From positions 62,001-126,000 of the forward strand of contig CAVQQQ010000010.1 in NCBI GenBank assembly GCA_963715025.1: a DNA stretch of 64,000 nt. Reading direction: 5' to 3'. This DNA comes from DASSJT01 sp963715025. GTDB lineage: Bacteria; Actinomycetota; Actinomycetes; Actinomycetales; Dermatophilaceae. Positions 15,281 through 23,894 of this stretch are shown in pieces. A model generated the notes under the pieces. That model was not told the DNA's origin, did no database searches, and saw only the letters and a program-made list of their open reading frames with translations. Position 1 is the first letter of the stretch, and each line of letters begins with the position of its first letter. The translations under genes and the position numbers were made by a program.

Positions 15281-17359
15281 CTAGAAGATGCGGACGCGTT
15301 CCTCCTCGGGCAGCCACATCCCGTCCGCCTCGGACACCTCGAAGGCCTCGTGGAACTCGCGGAGGTTGCGGCAGACATTCGCCCGGTGCTCGGCCGGTGA
15401 GTGCGGGTCGACGGCCAGGAGCCGCAGTGCCTCCTCGGGGCGGGCCTTGCCCTTCCAGACCTGGGCCCAGCCGATGAAGAATCGCTGAGCGCCGGTCAGC
15501 CCGTCGATCACCGGTGGCTCGCTGTCTCCCACGGCGATGCGGTACGCCTTGTACCCGATCGTGAGCCCCCCGAGGTCCCCGATGTTCTCGCCCACGGTGA
15601 GGGCGCCGTTGACCTTGTGGCCCGGCGCAGCCAAGGGCTCCAACCGGTCGAACTGGGCGATGAGCTTCTGGCCGCGCTCGTCGAAGCGGGCACGGTCCTC
15701 GGCCGTCCACCAGTCGCGGAGGTTGCCCATGCCGTCGAAGCGCGAGCCCTGGTCATCGAAGCCGTGGCCGATCTCGTGCCCGATCACGCCGCCGATGGCG
15801 CCATAGTTGACCGCGTCGTCGGCTGCCACGTCGAAGAACGGCGGCTGGAGGATCGCGGCCGGGAACACGATCTCGTTCATACCGGGGTTGTAGTAGGCGT
15901 TGACCGTCTGGGGAGTCATGAACCACTCCGCGCGGTCGATCGGCTGCCCGATCTTGGCGAGATTGCGGTCCAGCTCGAAGGCGCTGGCTCGCGCCACGTT
16001 GCCGACGAGGTCGTCGGCAGCGATAGTCAGGGCGGAGTAGTCGCGCCACTTCGCCGGGTAGCCGATCTTGGGCACGAAGGTATCGAGCTTGGCCAGAGCC
16101 TCCGCCCGGGTCGCCTCGCCCATCCACTCCAGGCTTTCGAAATCCTGACGGAACGCCTCGACCAGGTTGGCGACCAGCGCCTCCATGCGCTCCTTGGCTG
16201 CGGGTGGGAAGTGGCGCTCGGCGTACAGCCGCCCGGACGCCTCTCCAAGCGCACCCTCGACGAGCGACACCCCCCGCTTCCAGCGCTCGCGGATGGACGG
16301 CATACCGCTCAGCTGCCGGCCGAAGAAGTCGAAGTTCTCCTCCACGAAGGCAGCCGAGAGGTACGGCGCGACGTCATGGACGATCGTCCACCGCAGCCAG
16401 TCCTGCCAGACGCGCAGCGGCTCGTCGGCGAGTGCCTGCGCCATGCCGGAAAGGAAGGACGGCTGCCGGGCAATGACGTCGTCGAAGGCGCCCTCGGGTG
16501 CGCCCAGCCCGCCGAGCCAGCCGGCCCAGTCGACTCCGGGCGCCGTCTCGCCCAGCTCGGCGAGGGTCAGCTTGGTGTAGGTCTTGACGGGGTCGCGATT
16601 CGCGACCTTGTCCCAGTGGGACCGGGCCAACCGGGTCTCCAGGGCCATCACCCGCACAGCTGCGTCGTCGGCTGCGTCCACTCCGATCAGGGTCAGCATC
16701 CGCGACACGTGGGTCAGATAGGACTCCCGCAGCGATGCATACGACTCCTCGCGGTAGTAGGACTCGTCCGGCAGCCCGATGCCGCCCTGCTCGAGGTAGA
16801 CGACGTAGCGGTCGGAGTCGCGGTCGTCGGTGCTGACGAAGGTATGAACCAGCCCGCCGATGCCGGCGCGCTGCAGCCGGCCGAGGAGGGCGGGGACCGC
16901 CGCGGTCGACTCCAGGCCGTCGACTGCGGCGAGCAGATCCACCAGCGGCTCAGCGCCGAGCGACTCGACTCGGTCTTCGTCCATGAAACTGCGGTACAGG
17001 TCGGCCACCTTGCGCCGGTCGGTGCCCTCCGCGGCAGTGTCGTCGGCAGCAGCCTCCTCGATGATGACACGGACGTCGCGCTCGGATCCCTCGCGCAGGA
17101 TGTCGAAGGTGCCGTAACGGCCGCGGTCCTCGGGGATCTCTGTGGTCCCGAGCCAGTGGCCGTTGACGTGGGCGAACAGGTTGTCCTGCGGCCGCACCGT
17201 CGGGTCCGCGTCGGCCGCATTGATGCCGGAGTGCGTGGACGCGAAAACCGGGGGCGGTGACCCCGAGCCCATCGCGGGGTCCGACTCGGACGCGGGCCCA
17301 ACGCCCGGCAATGGCTCAGCCCCAGGCAGCGGCTCAGCCCCAGGCCTTGGCTCAGACAC
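15281..17359 (-). CDS. pepO: M13-family (neprilysin/PepO-like) zinc metalloendopeptidase
   Basis: A 692-residue oligopeptidase. The N-terminal M13 domain covers about residues 50-430. The catalytic domain has NAYYNP, the zinc site HEIGH at residues 528-532, and the third ligand region GENIGDLGG. A large acidic content and no signal peptide suggest a cytoplasmic enzyme degrading short peptides. The GTG at 17357-17359 overlaps the end of the permease gene by 8 nt and is taken as the start. The first ~35 residues are a Pro/Gly linker with a duplicated GAEPLP unit. All expected catalytic residues are visible. Confidence 0.92.
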   Translation of the reverse strand: MSEPRPGAEPLPGAEPLPGVGPASESDPAMGSGSPPPVFASTHSGINAADADPTVRPQDNLFAHVNGHWLGTTEIPEDRGRYGTFDILREGSERDVRVIIEEAAADDTAAEGTDRRKVADLYRSFMDEDRVESLGAEPLVDLLAAVDGLESTAAVPALLGRLQRAGIGGLVHTFVSTDDRDSDRYVVYLEQGGIGLPDESYYREESYASLRESYLTHVSRMLTLIGVDAADDAAVRVMALETRLARSHWDKVANRDPVKTYTKLTLAELGETAPGVDWAGWLGGLGAPEGAFDDVIARQPSFLSGMAQALADEPLRVWQDWLRWTIVHDVAPYLSAAFVEENFDFFGRQLSGMPSIRERWKRGVSLVEGALGEASGRLYAERHFPPAAKERMEALVANLVEAFRQDFESLEWMGEATRAEALAKLDTFVPKIGYPAKWRDYSALTIAADDLVGNVARASAFELDRNLAKIGQPIDRAEWFMTPQTVNAYYNPGMNEIVFPAAILQPPFFDVAADDAVNYGAIGGVIGHEIGHGFDDQGSRFDGMGNLRDWWTAEDRARFDERGQKLIAQFDRLEPLAAPGHKVNGALTVGENIGDLGGLTIGYKAYRIAVGDSEPPVIDGLTGAQRFFIGWAQVWKGKARPEEALRLLAVDPHSPAEHRANVCRNLREFHEAFEVSEADGMWLPEEERVRIF

Positions 17360-18842
17360 CCAGCACTTCCTTGACCGGGTCGATGGCGAAGTAGATGACA
17401 AAGAGGGCCGCGACCGCCCACATCAGCGGGTGGATCTCGGAGGACTTGCCACGGATCACCTTGATCAGGGTGTAGAGCACGAAGCCGGCGCCGATCCCAA
17501 CGGCGATCGAGTAGGTGAACGGCATCAGGACGATCGTGAGGAATGCCGGGAAGGCGATCTCCGGGTCGTTCCAGTCGATGCCCTTGACCTGCGTCATCAT
17601 CAGGAACCCGACCACGACCAGGGCCGGCGCCGCGGCCTCGTAGGGCACGACGTTGACCAGCGGCGCGAAGAAGGTGGCCAGCAGGAAGAGCACACCGGTC
17701 ACAACCGAGGCGAGGCCGGTGCGCGCCCCCTCGCCGACGCCGGACGCCGACTCGATGTAGGACGTGTTGGACGAGACCGAGGCGGCACCGCCGGCTGCTG
17801 CAGCCAACGAGTCGACCAGCAGGATCTTCTGGCTGTTGGGCGGCGTGCCCTCCTTGTCGAGCAGACCGGCCTCGGCGCCAATGGCGACCATGGTGCCCAT
17901 GGTGTCGAAGAAGTCGGCCAGCAGGAGCGTGAAGACCAGCAGCACGGCCGAGATGATCCCGATCTTGGAGAACGACCCCAGCAGGCTGAAGTGGCCCAGC
18001 AGACCGAAGTCGGGCCGATCGACCACGGTGTCAGGCCACGTGGGCACGTTGAGCCCCCAGCCGGTGGGGTTGACCAGCTCGCCCTTGGCGTTGGTCTGGC
18101 TCCCGACGTTGGCCACAGCCTCGACGATCATGGCGAAGATCGTCGCGCCGATGATGCCGATCAGGATCGCGCCCTTGATCCGCTTCACCATCAGGATGAC
18201 GATGGTGAGCAGGCCCACGACAAAGACCAGCAGTGGCCAGCCGGCAAGGAAGCCCCCTACGCCCAGCTCGACCGGAACCGGGCCACCCGCCGGCTTGCGG
18301 ACGAAGCCCGCGTCGACGAGGCCGATGATCGTGATGAACAGTCCGATGCCGACGCTGATCGCCGTCTTGAGCTGGGCCGGCACCGCGTGGAAGACCGCCT
18401 TGCGGAACCCGGTCAGCACGAGCGCCGTGATGATCAGGCCCTCGATCACGACCAGACCCATGGCGTCGGCCCACGTCATCTCTGGAAGCTTGGCGATGCC
18501 GAACGTCACGAAGGCGTTGAGCCCCAGGCCCGTTGCGAGCGCTAGGGGGTAGTTGGCAACGATGCCCATGAGCAGGGTCATGACGCCGGCCACCAGGGCG
18601 GTGGCCGCGGCCACCATCGCCAGGTTTGGTGCCTTGCCACCGCCGAGGAACGTGCCGGTGGAGTCGGCCTGGGTGCCGATGATGAGGGGGTTGAGGACCA
18701 CGATGTAGGCCATCGTGAAGAACGTCACCAGGCCACCGCGCACCTCCGTGCCGCGGGTGGTGCCGCGCTCGGAGAGCTGGAAGAAGGAGTCGAGGCCGCC
18801 CCTGGTCATCGGGCGCCGCTCTGTGATGGAGGACTTCGCCAT
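17352..18842 (-). CDS. AzgA-like NCS2 purine (guanine/hypoxanthine/adenine) permease
   Basis: A 496-residue transporter with about 13-14 hydrophobic segments. AzgA-type signatures are FFTMAYIVVLNPLII near residue 50, ATGLGLNAFVTFG, LLADFFDTMGTMVAIG, and SSNTSYIESASGVGEGARTG, which forms the substrate site. It probably imports purine bases by proton symport. MAKSSITERR (ATG at 18840-18842) is the start. It is followed with an 8-nt overlap by the M13 peptidase gene, so nucleobase and peptide scavenging may be co-expressed. Confidence 0.9.
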   Translation of the reverse strand: MAKSSITERRPMTRGGLDSFFQLSERGTTRGTEVRGGLVTFFTMAYIVVLNPLIIGTQADSTGTFLGGGKAPNLAMVAAATALVAGVMTLLMGIVANYPLALATGLGLNAFVTFGIAKLPEMTWADAMGLVVIEGLIITALVLTGFRKAVFHAVPAQLKTAISVGIGLFITIIGLVDAGFVRKPAGGPVPVELGVGGFLAGWPLLVFVVGLLTIVILMVKRIKGAILIGIIGATIFAMIVEAVANVGSQTNAKGELVNPTGWGLNVPTWPDTVVDRPDFGLLGHFSLLGSFSKIGIISAVLLVFTLLLADFFDTMGTMVAIGAEAGLLDKEGTPPNSQKILLVDSLAAAAGGAASVSSNTSYIESASGVGEGARTGLASVVTGVLFLLATFFAPLVNVVPYEAAAPALVVVGFLMMTQVKGIDWNDPEIAFPAFLTIVLMPFTYSIAVGIGAGFVLYTLIKVIRGKSSEIHPLMWAVAALFVIYFAIDPVKEVLGV

Positions 18843-18946
18843 GCGGAGGAGAGTAGCGGCATGCACTGCCAGTGCGGCGGCAACGATTGCCAATTCCGGG
18901 AACGCCGGCAGGTGGGCTCCGTGGCCGGCTCGCCGCGAGCGCCAGA

Positions 18947-18952
18947 TACCCT
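18947..18952 (+). promoter_or_regulatory. Leaderless -10 box TACCCT
   Basis: TACCCT occupies -12 to -7 relative to the GTG at 18959. This is exactly where a -10 box lies if the transcript begins at the start codon. No Shine-Dalgarno sequence is present. Confidence 0.55.
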
Positions 18953-18958
18953 AGCCCC

Positions 18959-19237
18959 GTGACGCCTGACGACCTCTCGGGGGGGCTTCCGTCCCGATCG
19001 CCGGGTCCTGGCGCGGCAGGGATGGAGCCGCCGCCGATGCCGCTGCGAACTGGCCCCGTCGTCCTCATAGGCGTCGCAGTGTGGGCAGTTGCTCTCGTGG
19101 TCACCCTCGCAGTCCCTGCGCTGCACGCCGGCGACCGGCACTGGTGGCCCTGGGCCTGCGTGGCCGGGATCGCGCTCGGCTTGGCGGGCTACGCCTACCT
19201 CCGCCGGGGGCGCGGCAACGCCGAGGGGGCGTCGTGA
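18959..19237 (+). CDS. DUF2530-type small membrane protein
   Basis: A 92-residue protein with a disordered N-terminus (VTPDDLSGGLPSRSPG), the EPPPMPLRTGPVVLIG entry typical of DUF2530, and two membrane helices (VAVWAVALVVTLAVPAL and WACVAGIALGLAGYAYL) ending in a basic RRGRG tail. Function unknown. GTG at 18959 is supported by a leaderless -10 box. The gene is divergent from the purine permease and convergent with the DUF3027 gene. Confidence 0.75.
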   Translation: MTPDDLSGGLPSRSPGPGAAGMEPPPMPLRTGPVVLIGVAVWAVALVVTLAVPALHAGDRHWWPWACVAGIALGLAGYAYLRRGRGNAEGAS

Positions 19238-19293
19238 AGTTGCGGTTCCGCTAGGCCGTGCGCTCAGGCGCCGGTCGGTGAGCCCGTCCCTGC

Positions 19294-20031
19294 TCAGACC
19301 AGGTCATAGGCGAGCTCGTCAACGATCGGTTCCCCGACGGGCTGGGGCTCGGGCTTGTCGAATTCGGCCTCGGAGTGCGCGCCGCAGCCGTGGTCAAGGG
19401 CGACGACGCTTCCGTCGCTCGGTGACCAGGCGTTGGCGCAGACGCCAAAAAAAGCCCTCAGCGCACCCGCCATCGGGAGAAAGTACCCGCAGGTGGAGCA
19501 GGGTGCCGGCGCCTTCTGGGCAACCTCGCTGCTGGGGCCGTGGTCGCCTTCGTACCAGCGCCGCGCGGCGGCTTCGCGGCCCTCTGCCGACAGGACGCGC
19601 CGACGGCCGAGTCCGAGCTCCCACTGGGCCATCTGGTCGACGTCCTCGTCGCCGGTGGCCTCGAAACCGGGCTCGAGGTTGGCGTCCTCCTCCTGGTACG
19701 GGAGCACGTCGCCGGCCGAGAGGTCGCCGGGAGCCAGCCGGTCGGCATACGGAACCCAGGTCGGCGAGAGCAAGGCGCCGTCGCCGGGCACGAGGTTGGT
19801 CTCGCAGATGGTCGCGTTCTTCGCGCGCGGTGCGCGCGCGACGGTGATCGCCCAGCGCCAGCCAGGGTATGCCGTGGCTGTGCAGGCGAAGTAGTGGGTT
19901 GCGAGGCGCTCCTCGTCCATCGCCATGCCCAGGTGGTCGCCCACGGTGCCGGGCTCGGCGATCTCCTGTGCCGCGGCGCGCGCAAGCTCGATGGCGTCAG
20001 CCAGGGCGGGATCGGTCTTCGGGACGGCCAT
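19294..20031 (-). CDS. DUF3027 protein
   Basis: A 245-residue actinobacterial protein: EPGTVGDHLGMAMDEERLAT, FACTATAYPGWRWAITVARA, NLVPGDGALLSPTWVPYADR and the cysteine pair CSTCGYFLP near residue 178 are recognisable DUF3027 landmarks; further cysteines (VCANAW, HGCG) follow. Such a set could bind zinc, but that is inference. The ATG at 20029-20031 is 2 nt from the stop of the cold-shock gene, so the two are cotranscribed. No function is established. Confidence 0.82.
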   Translation of the reverse strand: MAVPKTDPALADAIELARAAAQEIAEPGTVGDHLGMAMDEERLATHYFACTATAYPGWRWAITVARAPRAKNATICETNLVPGDGALLSPTWVPYADRLAPGDLSAGDVLPYQEEDANLEPGFEATGDEDVDQMAQWELGLGRRRVLSAEGREAAARRWYEGDHGPSSEVAQKAPAPCSTCGYFLPMAGALRAFFGVCANAWSPSDGSVVALDHGCGAHSEAEFDKPEPQPVGEPIVDELAYDLV

Positions 20032-20033
20032 GG

Positions 20034-20432
20034 TCAGATCGAGTCCAGCTGCTCGGCGATGCCCCGCAGGCTGCGGGCGAGGTTGCCGGCGAGCTTCCTG
20101 TCGGGGAAGCGACCACGCCGGTAGTCGTTGGAGACCCCGTCGAGCACCTTGATGATGTCCTCGATGATCGGCGCCATCTCCTCGGCAGCCTTGCGCGTCG
20201 CCACCCGCTTGTTCTGGGCGACGCTCTGCGTGGGGTCGAGGACGCGCAGCGACAGGGCCTGGGCGCCCTTGCGGGTCTCGACGACGCCGTACTCGACGCG
20301 CGTGCCCGACTTCAGGGAGGTGACGCCCTCAGGGAGGGCGCTCGACGGCAGGAACACGTCCTTGCCCTCGTCGTCGGAGACGAAGCCGAACCCCTTGTCA
20401 GCGTCGTAGAACTTGACCTTGCCAGTAGGCAC
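20034..20432 (-). CDS. cspB: Cold-shock-domain protein with C-terminal extension
   Basis: A 132-residue RNA-binding protein. The cold-shock OB fold covers residues 1-66 with RNP1 (KGFGFVS) and an RNP2-like DVFLPSSAL in which the usual histidine is replaced. A ~65-residue helical, charged tail follows (AQNKRVATRKAAEEMAPIIE and on), absent from the 67-residue CspA type and found in the longer actinobacterial form. The GTG start at 20430-20432 has GAGG upstream. Likely an RNA chaperone; operon with DUF3027. Confidence 0.88.
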   Translation of the reverse strand: MPTGKVKFYDADKGFGFVSDDEGKDVFLPSSALPEGVTSLKSGTRVEYGVVETRKGAQALSLRVLDPTQSVAQNKRVATRKAAEEMAPIIEDIIKVLDGVSNDYRRGRFPDRKLAGNLARSLRGIAEQLDSI

Positions 20433-20606
20433 AGTCCACCTCTTGCCTTATCTTGCTGGTCTGTCGTCGCAGTTTGGTGCGTCGCGGCCGGGTGCCGCTC
20501 GCACAAGGCTAACGCGTGCGGGAAGGGCCGTGCGCCGGCGCATGGATCCGCTGGCCTGCGGGGAATTGGGTCGCCGGCTGTCAGTGTCCTGCGTCAGCAT
20601 GGTTCG

Positions 20607-21950
20607 ATGCGCGACAACGCAACCACCAGCCTCCGGTCCTTCTGGGGAGCACTCCCCCGCGAGGGCCGCTGGCTCCTGTCCACCGTGGCCATCCAGACCC
20701 TGGGGCGGGGCCTGACACTGCCCTTCACGATCATCTACCTGCACGAGGTCCGCCACATCAGCCTCGACCTCGCCGGCACGCTGATGGCCTTCATCGCGGT
20801 GGTTGCGCTCGTCGTGACAGGTCCCGGTGGTGCGCTGACAGACCGCATTGGCGCGCGGCACATGCTCCTCGTCGCCACCTCGGCCCAGCTGGTAGGGGCT
20901 GCGATTCTCGCCTTTGCCGCGACTCCCCCGGTGGTTGCCCTGGCGTTCGCGTTCGTGGGCATCAGCTTCGGGCTCTCGTGGCCTGCCTTCAATGCCCTCA
21001 TCGCCTCGATCGTCGACGGCGCGGCCCGCCAGCAGTACTTCGGCATCAACTTCGCCCTGGTCAACCTGGGCATCGGCGTGGGCGGCGTCGCGGGCGGGCT
21101 CTTCGTCGATGTCGCGCACCCGTGGACCTTCACAGCCATCTTCCTCGTCGACGCCGCGTCCATGCTCGTCCCGATCGCTTTGCTGCTCGGCCCGCTGCGG
21201 CATGTCCATGGCCGGGCGGAGCGGCCCGAGGGCGCCGACGCCCGGTCCGGCTCCTACCTCGCCATCGTGCGCCAGCCCGCGGTCCTGTGGATGACGGCCC
21301 TGACCTTTCTCGGCGTCTTCGCCGGCTATGGCCAGATGGAGGCTGGCTTCCCTGCCTTTGCACGGCAGTTCAGCGAGGTCTCGACCCGGGCTATCGGCTT
21401 CGCGTTCGCGGTCAACACGCTGGTCATCGTGACGCTCCAGTTCGCGGTCCTAGGCCGCATCACAGGACGCCGCCGCACGCGCGTGCTCCTGGTCATGGCG
21501 GCTCTGTGGGCCGCATCCTGGACCCTCCTCGGGGTCACGGGCCTCGTCCCTGGCACTCTCGCCGCCACCGCGGGAGTGATCGCCTTCCATGCAGTCTTCG
21601 CCCTCGGCGAGACGCTGCTCCAACCGACGGTTCCCGCCATTACTAACGACATGGCCCCCGACCACCTCCGCGGCCGCTACAACGCGATCAACGCGGGCGC
21701 CTTCCAGGCCGGCACCATTGTCGGCCCCGTGGTCGCAGGCGTCCTGCTCAACCGGGGCTGGTCGGGCGCCTTCATCGGCATCCTGGTTGCGTCGTGCGCC
21801 GTGATGGCTGCCCTGGCCCTCGTGGTGGAGCGCCAGATCAGCCCCCGTGTCAACGGCGTCTCATTTGCTGCCGCCGACCAGGCCGACGGATCAGCGCGCG
21901 AGCGGGTCTCCTCACGGGCCCGTCATGAGCCGGATGCCCCACTGGCCTGA
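20607..21950 (+). CDS. MFS transporter
   Basis: A 447-residue permease with about 12 hydrophobic segments. The DRIGARHMLLVAT loop is the MFS A-motif and DHLRGRYNAINAGAF lies in the C-terminal half, as in MdtH/YcaD-like efflux permeases. ATG at 20607 is taken as the start: MRDNATTSLRSFWGALPREG leads into helix 1, and CAGCAT sits at -12 to -7 as a possible leaderless -10. The last 39 bases overlap, tail to tail, the aldose-1-epimerase gene on the other strand. Confidence 0.85.
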   Translation: MRDNATTSLRSFWGALPREGRWLLSTVAIQTLGRGLTLPFTIIYLHEVRHISLDLAGTLMAFIAVVALVVTGPGGALTDRIGARHMLLVATSAQLVGAAILAFAATPPVVALAFAFVGISFGLSWPAFNALIASIVDGAARQQYFGINFALVNLGIGVGGVAGGLFVDVAHPWTFTAIFLVDAASMLVPIALLLGPLRHVHGRAERPEGADARSGSYLAIVRQPAVLWMTALTFLGVFAGYGQMEAGFPAFARQFSEVSTRAIGFAFAVNTLVIVTLQFAVLGRITGRRRTRVLLVMAALWAASWTLLGVTGLVPGTLAATAGVIAFHAVFALGETLLQPTVPAITNDMAPDHLRGRYNAINAGAFQAGTIVGPVVAGVLLNRGWSGAFIGILVASCAVMAALALVVERQISPRVNGVSFAAADQADGSARERVSSRARHEPDAPLA

Positions 21951-22835
21951 CCACTCCTCGCCCGGCTGGAGCACCACCAGCCCGTCTCCCGAGTTGAACG
22001 CGTCCGGCGCGCACGTCATCGGCTCGACCGCGATGCCGCTGGTTCCCTCGGTGTCCGAGCCGGCCCGGCCCGTGAAGACCTGGACCCAGGGGAACGACTC
22101 GTCGCCCCACACGCGGGCGTCTCCGCCGAGCAGCCCTTCGACCGACACTGTCCAGCGTCCGTCGGGGTCGCGGTCCACCACGGTGTATGCCGTGTCGAGA
22201 CTCGTGCTGCCCAGCTCGCGGGGCTCGCGGAAGTCGCGATCGGTGCCCTCAACGTCCTCGATGCCCTCCGGGAGAAGGCGCTCGTCGTCGACGCGGAGCC
22301 AGCAGGTGGCCGGAATCCGCAGCCGGACCACGTCCGGCGGAAGGTCTCCGATGCTGACGTAGGGGTGTGCGCCGTAGCCGAAGGGTGCCGGCAGCTCGTC
22401 GACATTGCGGGCACTCGAGGTCACGGAAAGGCCCTGCTCGCTGAGGTCGTAGCGGATGAGGAGGTCGAGGGACCAGTCCCATCCGGGTTGAGGGTGGAGC
22501 CTGGTCTCGACGGACAAGTGAGCCTCGCCGCGCTCCGCCAGCGTCCACGGCTGCCACCGCACCAGGCCGTGGCTGGCGTTCCCCTTCTCCGGCTCGCTGA
22601 GGACGAGGACGTGCTCCTGGCCCGCAAATGTGTACTTGCCGTCCCGGATCCGATTCGGCCACGGGATCAGGATCTGACCCCGGCCCGCCCTGCACGGCTC
22701 GTCCGCGCCGTAGCCCGCGAGCACGTCAACGCCCCCCACCGTGTAGGTGCGCAGTCCACCGCCCACCTCGACGACGACCAGTTCCTGGTCGCCGAACCGA
22801 ATGCTCCACTGGTCGCCCGTGGGGTGGCTCGACAT
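21912..22835 (-). CDS. Aldose 1-epimerase family protein (galactose mutarotase-like)
   Basis: A ~307-residue beta-sandwich protein of the aldose-epimerase superfamily. Landmarks are PWPNRIRDGKYTF (substrate Arg), NASHGLVRW with the first catalytic-type His, PFGYGAHPYVSIG with the second, and WVQVFTGR followed by GIAVEPMTCAPDAFNSGDGL with the general-base Glu. It interconverts sugar anomers or acts on hexose-6-phosphates. ATG at 22833-22835 is preferred; an in-frame GTG lies 9 bases upstream. The 3' end overlaps the convergent MFS gene. Confidence 0.88.
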   Translation of the reverse strand: MSSHPTGDQWSIRFGDQELVVVEVGGGLRTYTVGGVDVLAGYGADEPCRAGRGQILIPWPNRIRDGKYTFAGQEHVLVLSEPEKGNASHGLVRWQPWTLAERGEAHLSVETRLHPQPGWDWSLDLLIRYDLSEQGLSVTSSARNVDELPAPFGYGAHPYVSIGDLPPDVVRLRIPATCWLRVDDERLLPEGIEDVEGTDRDFREPRELGSTSLDTAYTVVDRDPDGRWTVSVEGLLGGDARVWGDESFPWVQVFTGRAGSDTEGTSGIAVEPMTCAPDAFNSGDGLVVLQPGEEWSGQWGIRLMTGP

Positions 22836-22935
22836 GGACGGCACGCTACCGCGGCCGGCCCCCTTCCGGTCGCGCTCGGCCCGGGCACCGAGCCGTGGGA
22901 CTGATCATCCCGCAGCTGGGCCCGTCACCTTCCGC

Positions 22936-23775
22936 TCAGCCCATCATGCCGCCTCGCTGCACCCGCAAGGCGGTCTTGGTGTCCTTGTCGGCAAGCACCA
23001 CGACCGTCTGGCCGTTGGCCAGCGCAGTGCCCCTTGCATTGAGCCTGGTCGAGTCGTCGATCTTGTACGTCGCCGTGAAGCCGTCGGTGCTGCGGACAGT
23101 AACCGAGGTGGATGAAGCCGCAGTGACCTCACCGCGCTGGAAAGTCAGCGTGCGCGTCTTCCCGTCGCTGCCCGTAGCGGTGAACTCGCCGTGCTGCACC
23201 CCGCCCAGCCCCAGACCGGGCACGCCATCGTCGCCTCCCCCGTAGCCGCGCAGGCCAGGCATGCCACCGCCCATCGGACCCATCCGGTCGCGGGGCACCC
23301 CGGGAGCCGAGCGCTGGTCCTGCCATGGGGCGGCCGTCCTTTCAAAGCGGCCATGGCGGGCGATGGCGCCGACGATCAGCCCGAGCACGAGGAGCCCCAC
23401 GACGGCGACGGCCACGATCGCCGTGATCGTCGCGATCTTGCCACCGGTCGTCGACACGGCATCGCGCCAGATGGAGCGGCGAGGGCCAGGCGGTGGGCCG
23501 GCCGCTGGCGCCCAGCCCCCGGGCTGGCCAGGTCCCGGCGGCACGGGCGTCTGGCCCGGCGGCACGGACGCCTGGCCCGGCGGAACCGCGCCGGGCCCGG
23601 AAGCGCCGCTCGGGCCGAGCGGTGGCGTGGCGGCTGGCACGGGCTGGGTCGGCTCCGCGGTGGCGGGCGGTTCCGGTGCGGCCGACCGGGAAGGCTCAGG
23701 GAGTCGCCCAGCCTCGCCACCGGGGGTGCCTTCCGGCGTGGGTTCGGTGGGCTTCTGGGGGGTGGTGTCGTCCAT
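22936..23775 (-). CDS. Pro-rich single-pass membrane protein with DUF5666-like beta domain
   Basis: A 279-residue protein. Residues 1-~105 are low-complexity Pro/Gly/Ala/Glu with repeated PPGQ units. A membrane helix (IATITAIVAVAVVGLLVLGL) follows near residue 120, then a Gly/Met/Arg-rich linker and a C-terminal beta domain (GKTRTLTFQRGEVTAASSTS, then DDSTRLNARG, VVVLADKD) resembling DUF5666. The C-terminal domain would face outside. GAAGGA precedes the ATG at 23773-23775. Divergent from the helicase-associated gene. Function unknown. Confidence 0.7.
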   Translation of the reverse strand: MDDTTPQKPTEPTPEGTPGGEAGRLPEPSRSAAPEPPATAEPTQPVPAATPPLGPSGASGPGAVPPGQASVPPGQTPVPPGPGQPGGWAPAAGPPPGPRRSIWRDAVSTTGGKIATITAIVAVAVVGLLVLGLIVGAIARHGRFERTAAPWQDQRSAPGVPRDRMGPMGGGMPGLRGYGGGDDGVPGLGLGGVQHGEFTATGSDGKTRTLTFQRGEVTAASSTSVTVRSTDGFTATYKIDDSTRLNARGTALANGQTVVVLADKDTKTALRVQRGGMMG

Positions 23776-23882
23776 CGACAGTCCTTCCGACGGCGCAAGC
23801 ATGCCGCTACTCCCTGTGAACTGGCTCTGACCCGGCTGGGAGTTCGGCTCGGTGCCCTCGGCACGGCTCAACGCGGCGGCAT

Positions 23883-23888
23883 TACGGT
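23883..23888 (+). promoter_or_regulatory. Leaderless -10 box TACGGT
   Basis: TACGGT lies at -12 to -7 relative to the GTG at 23895, with no ribosome-binding site between them. This supports that GTG as both transcription and translation start. Confidence 0.5.
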
Positions 23889-23894
23889 GGTTCG

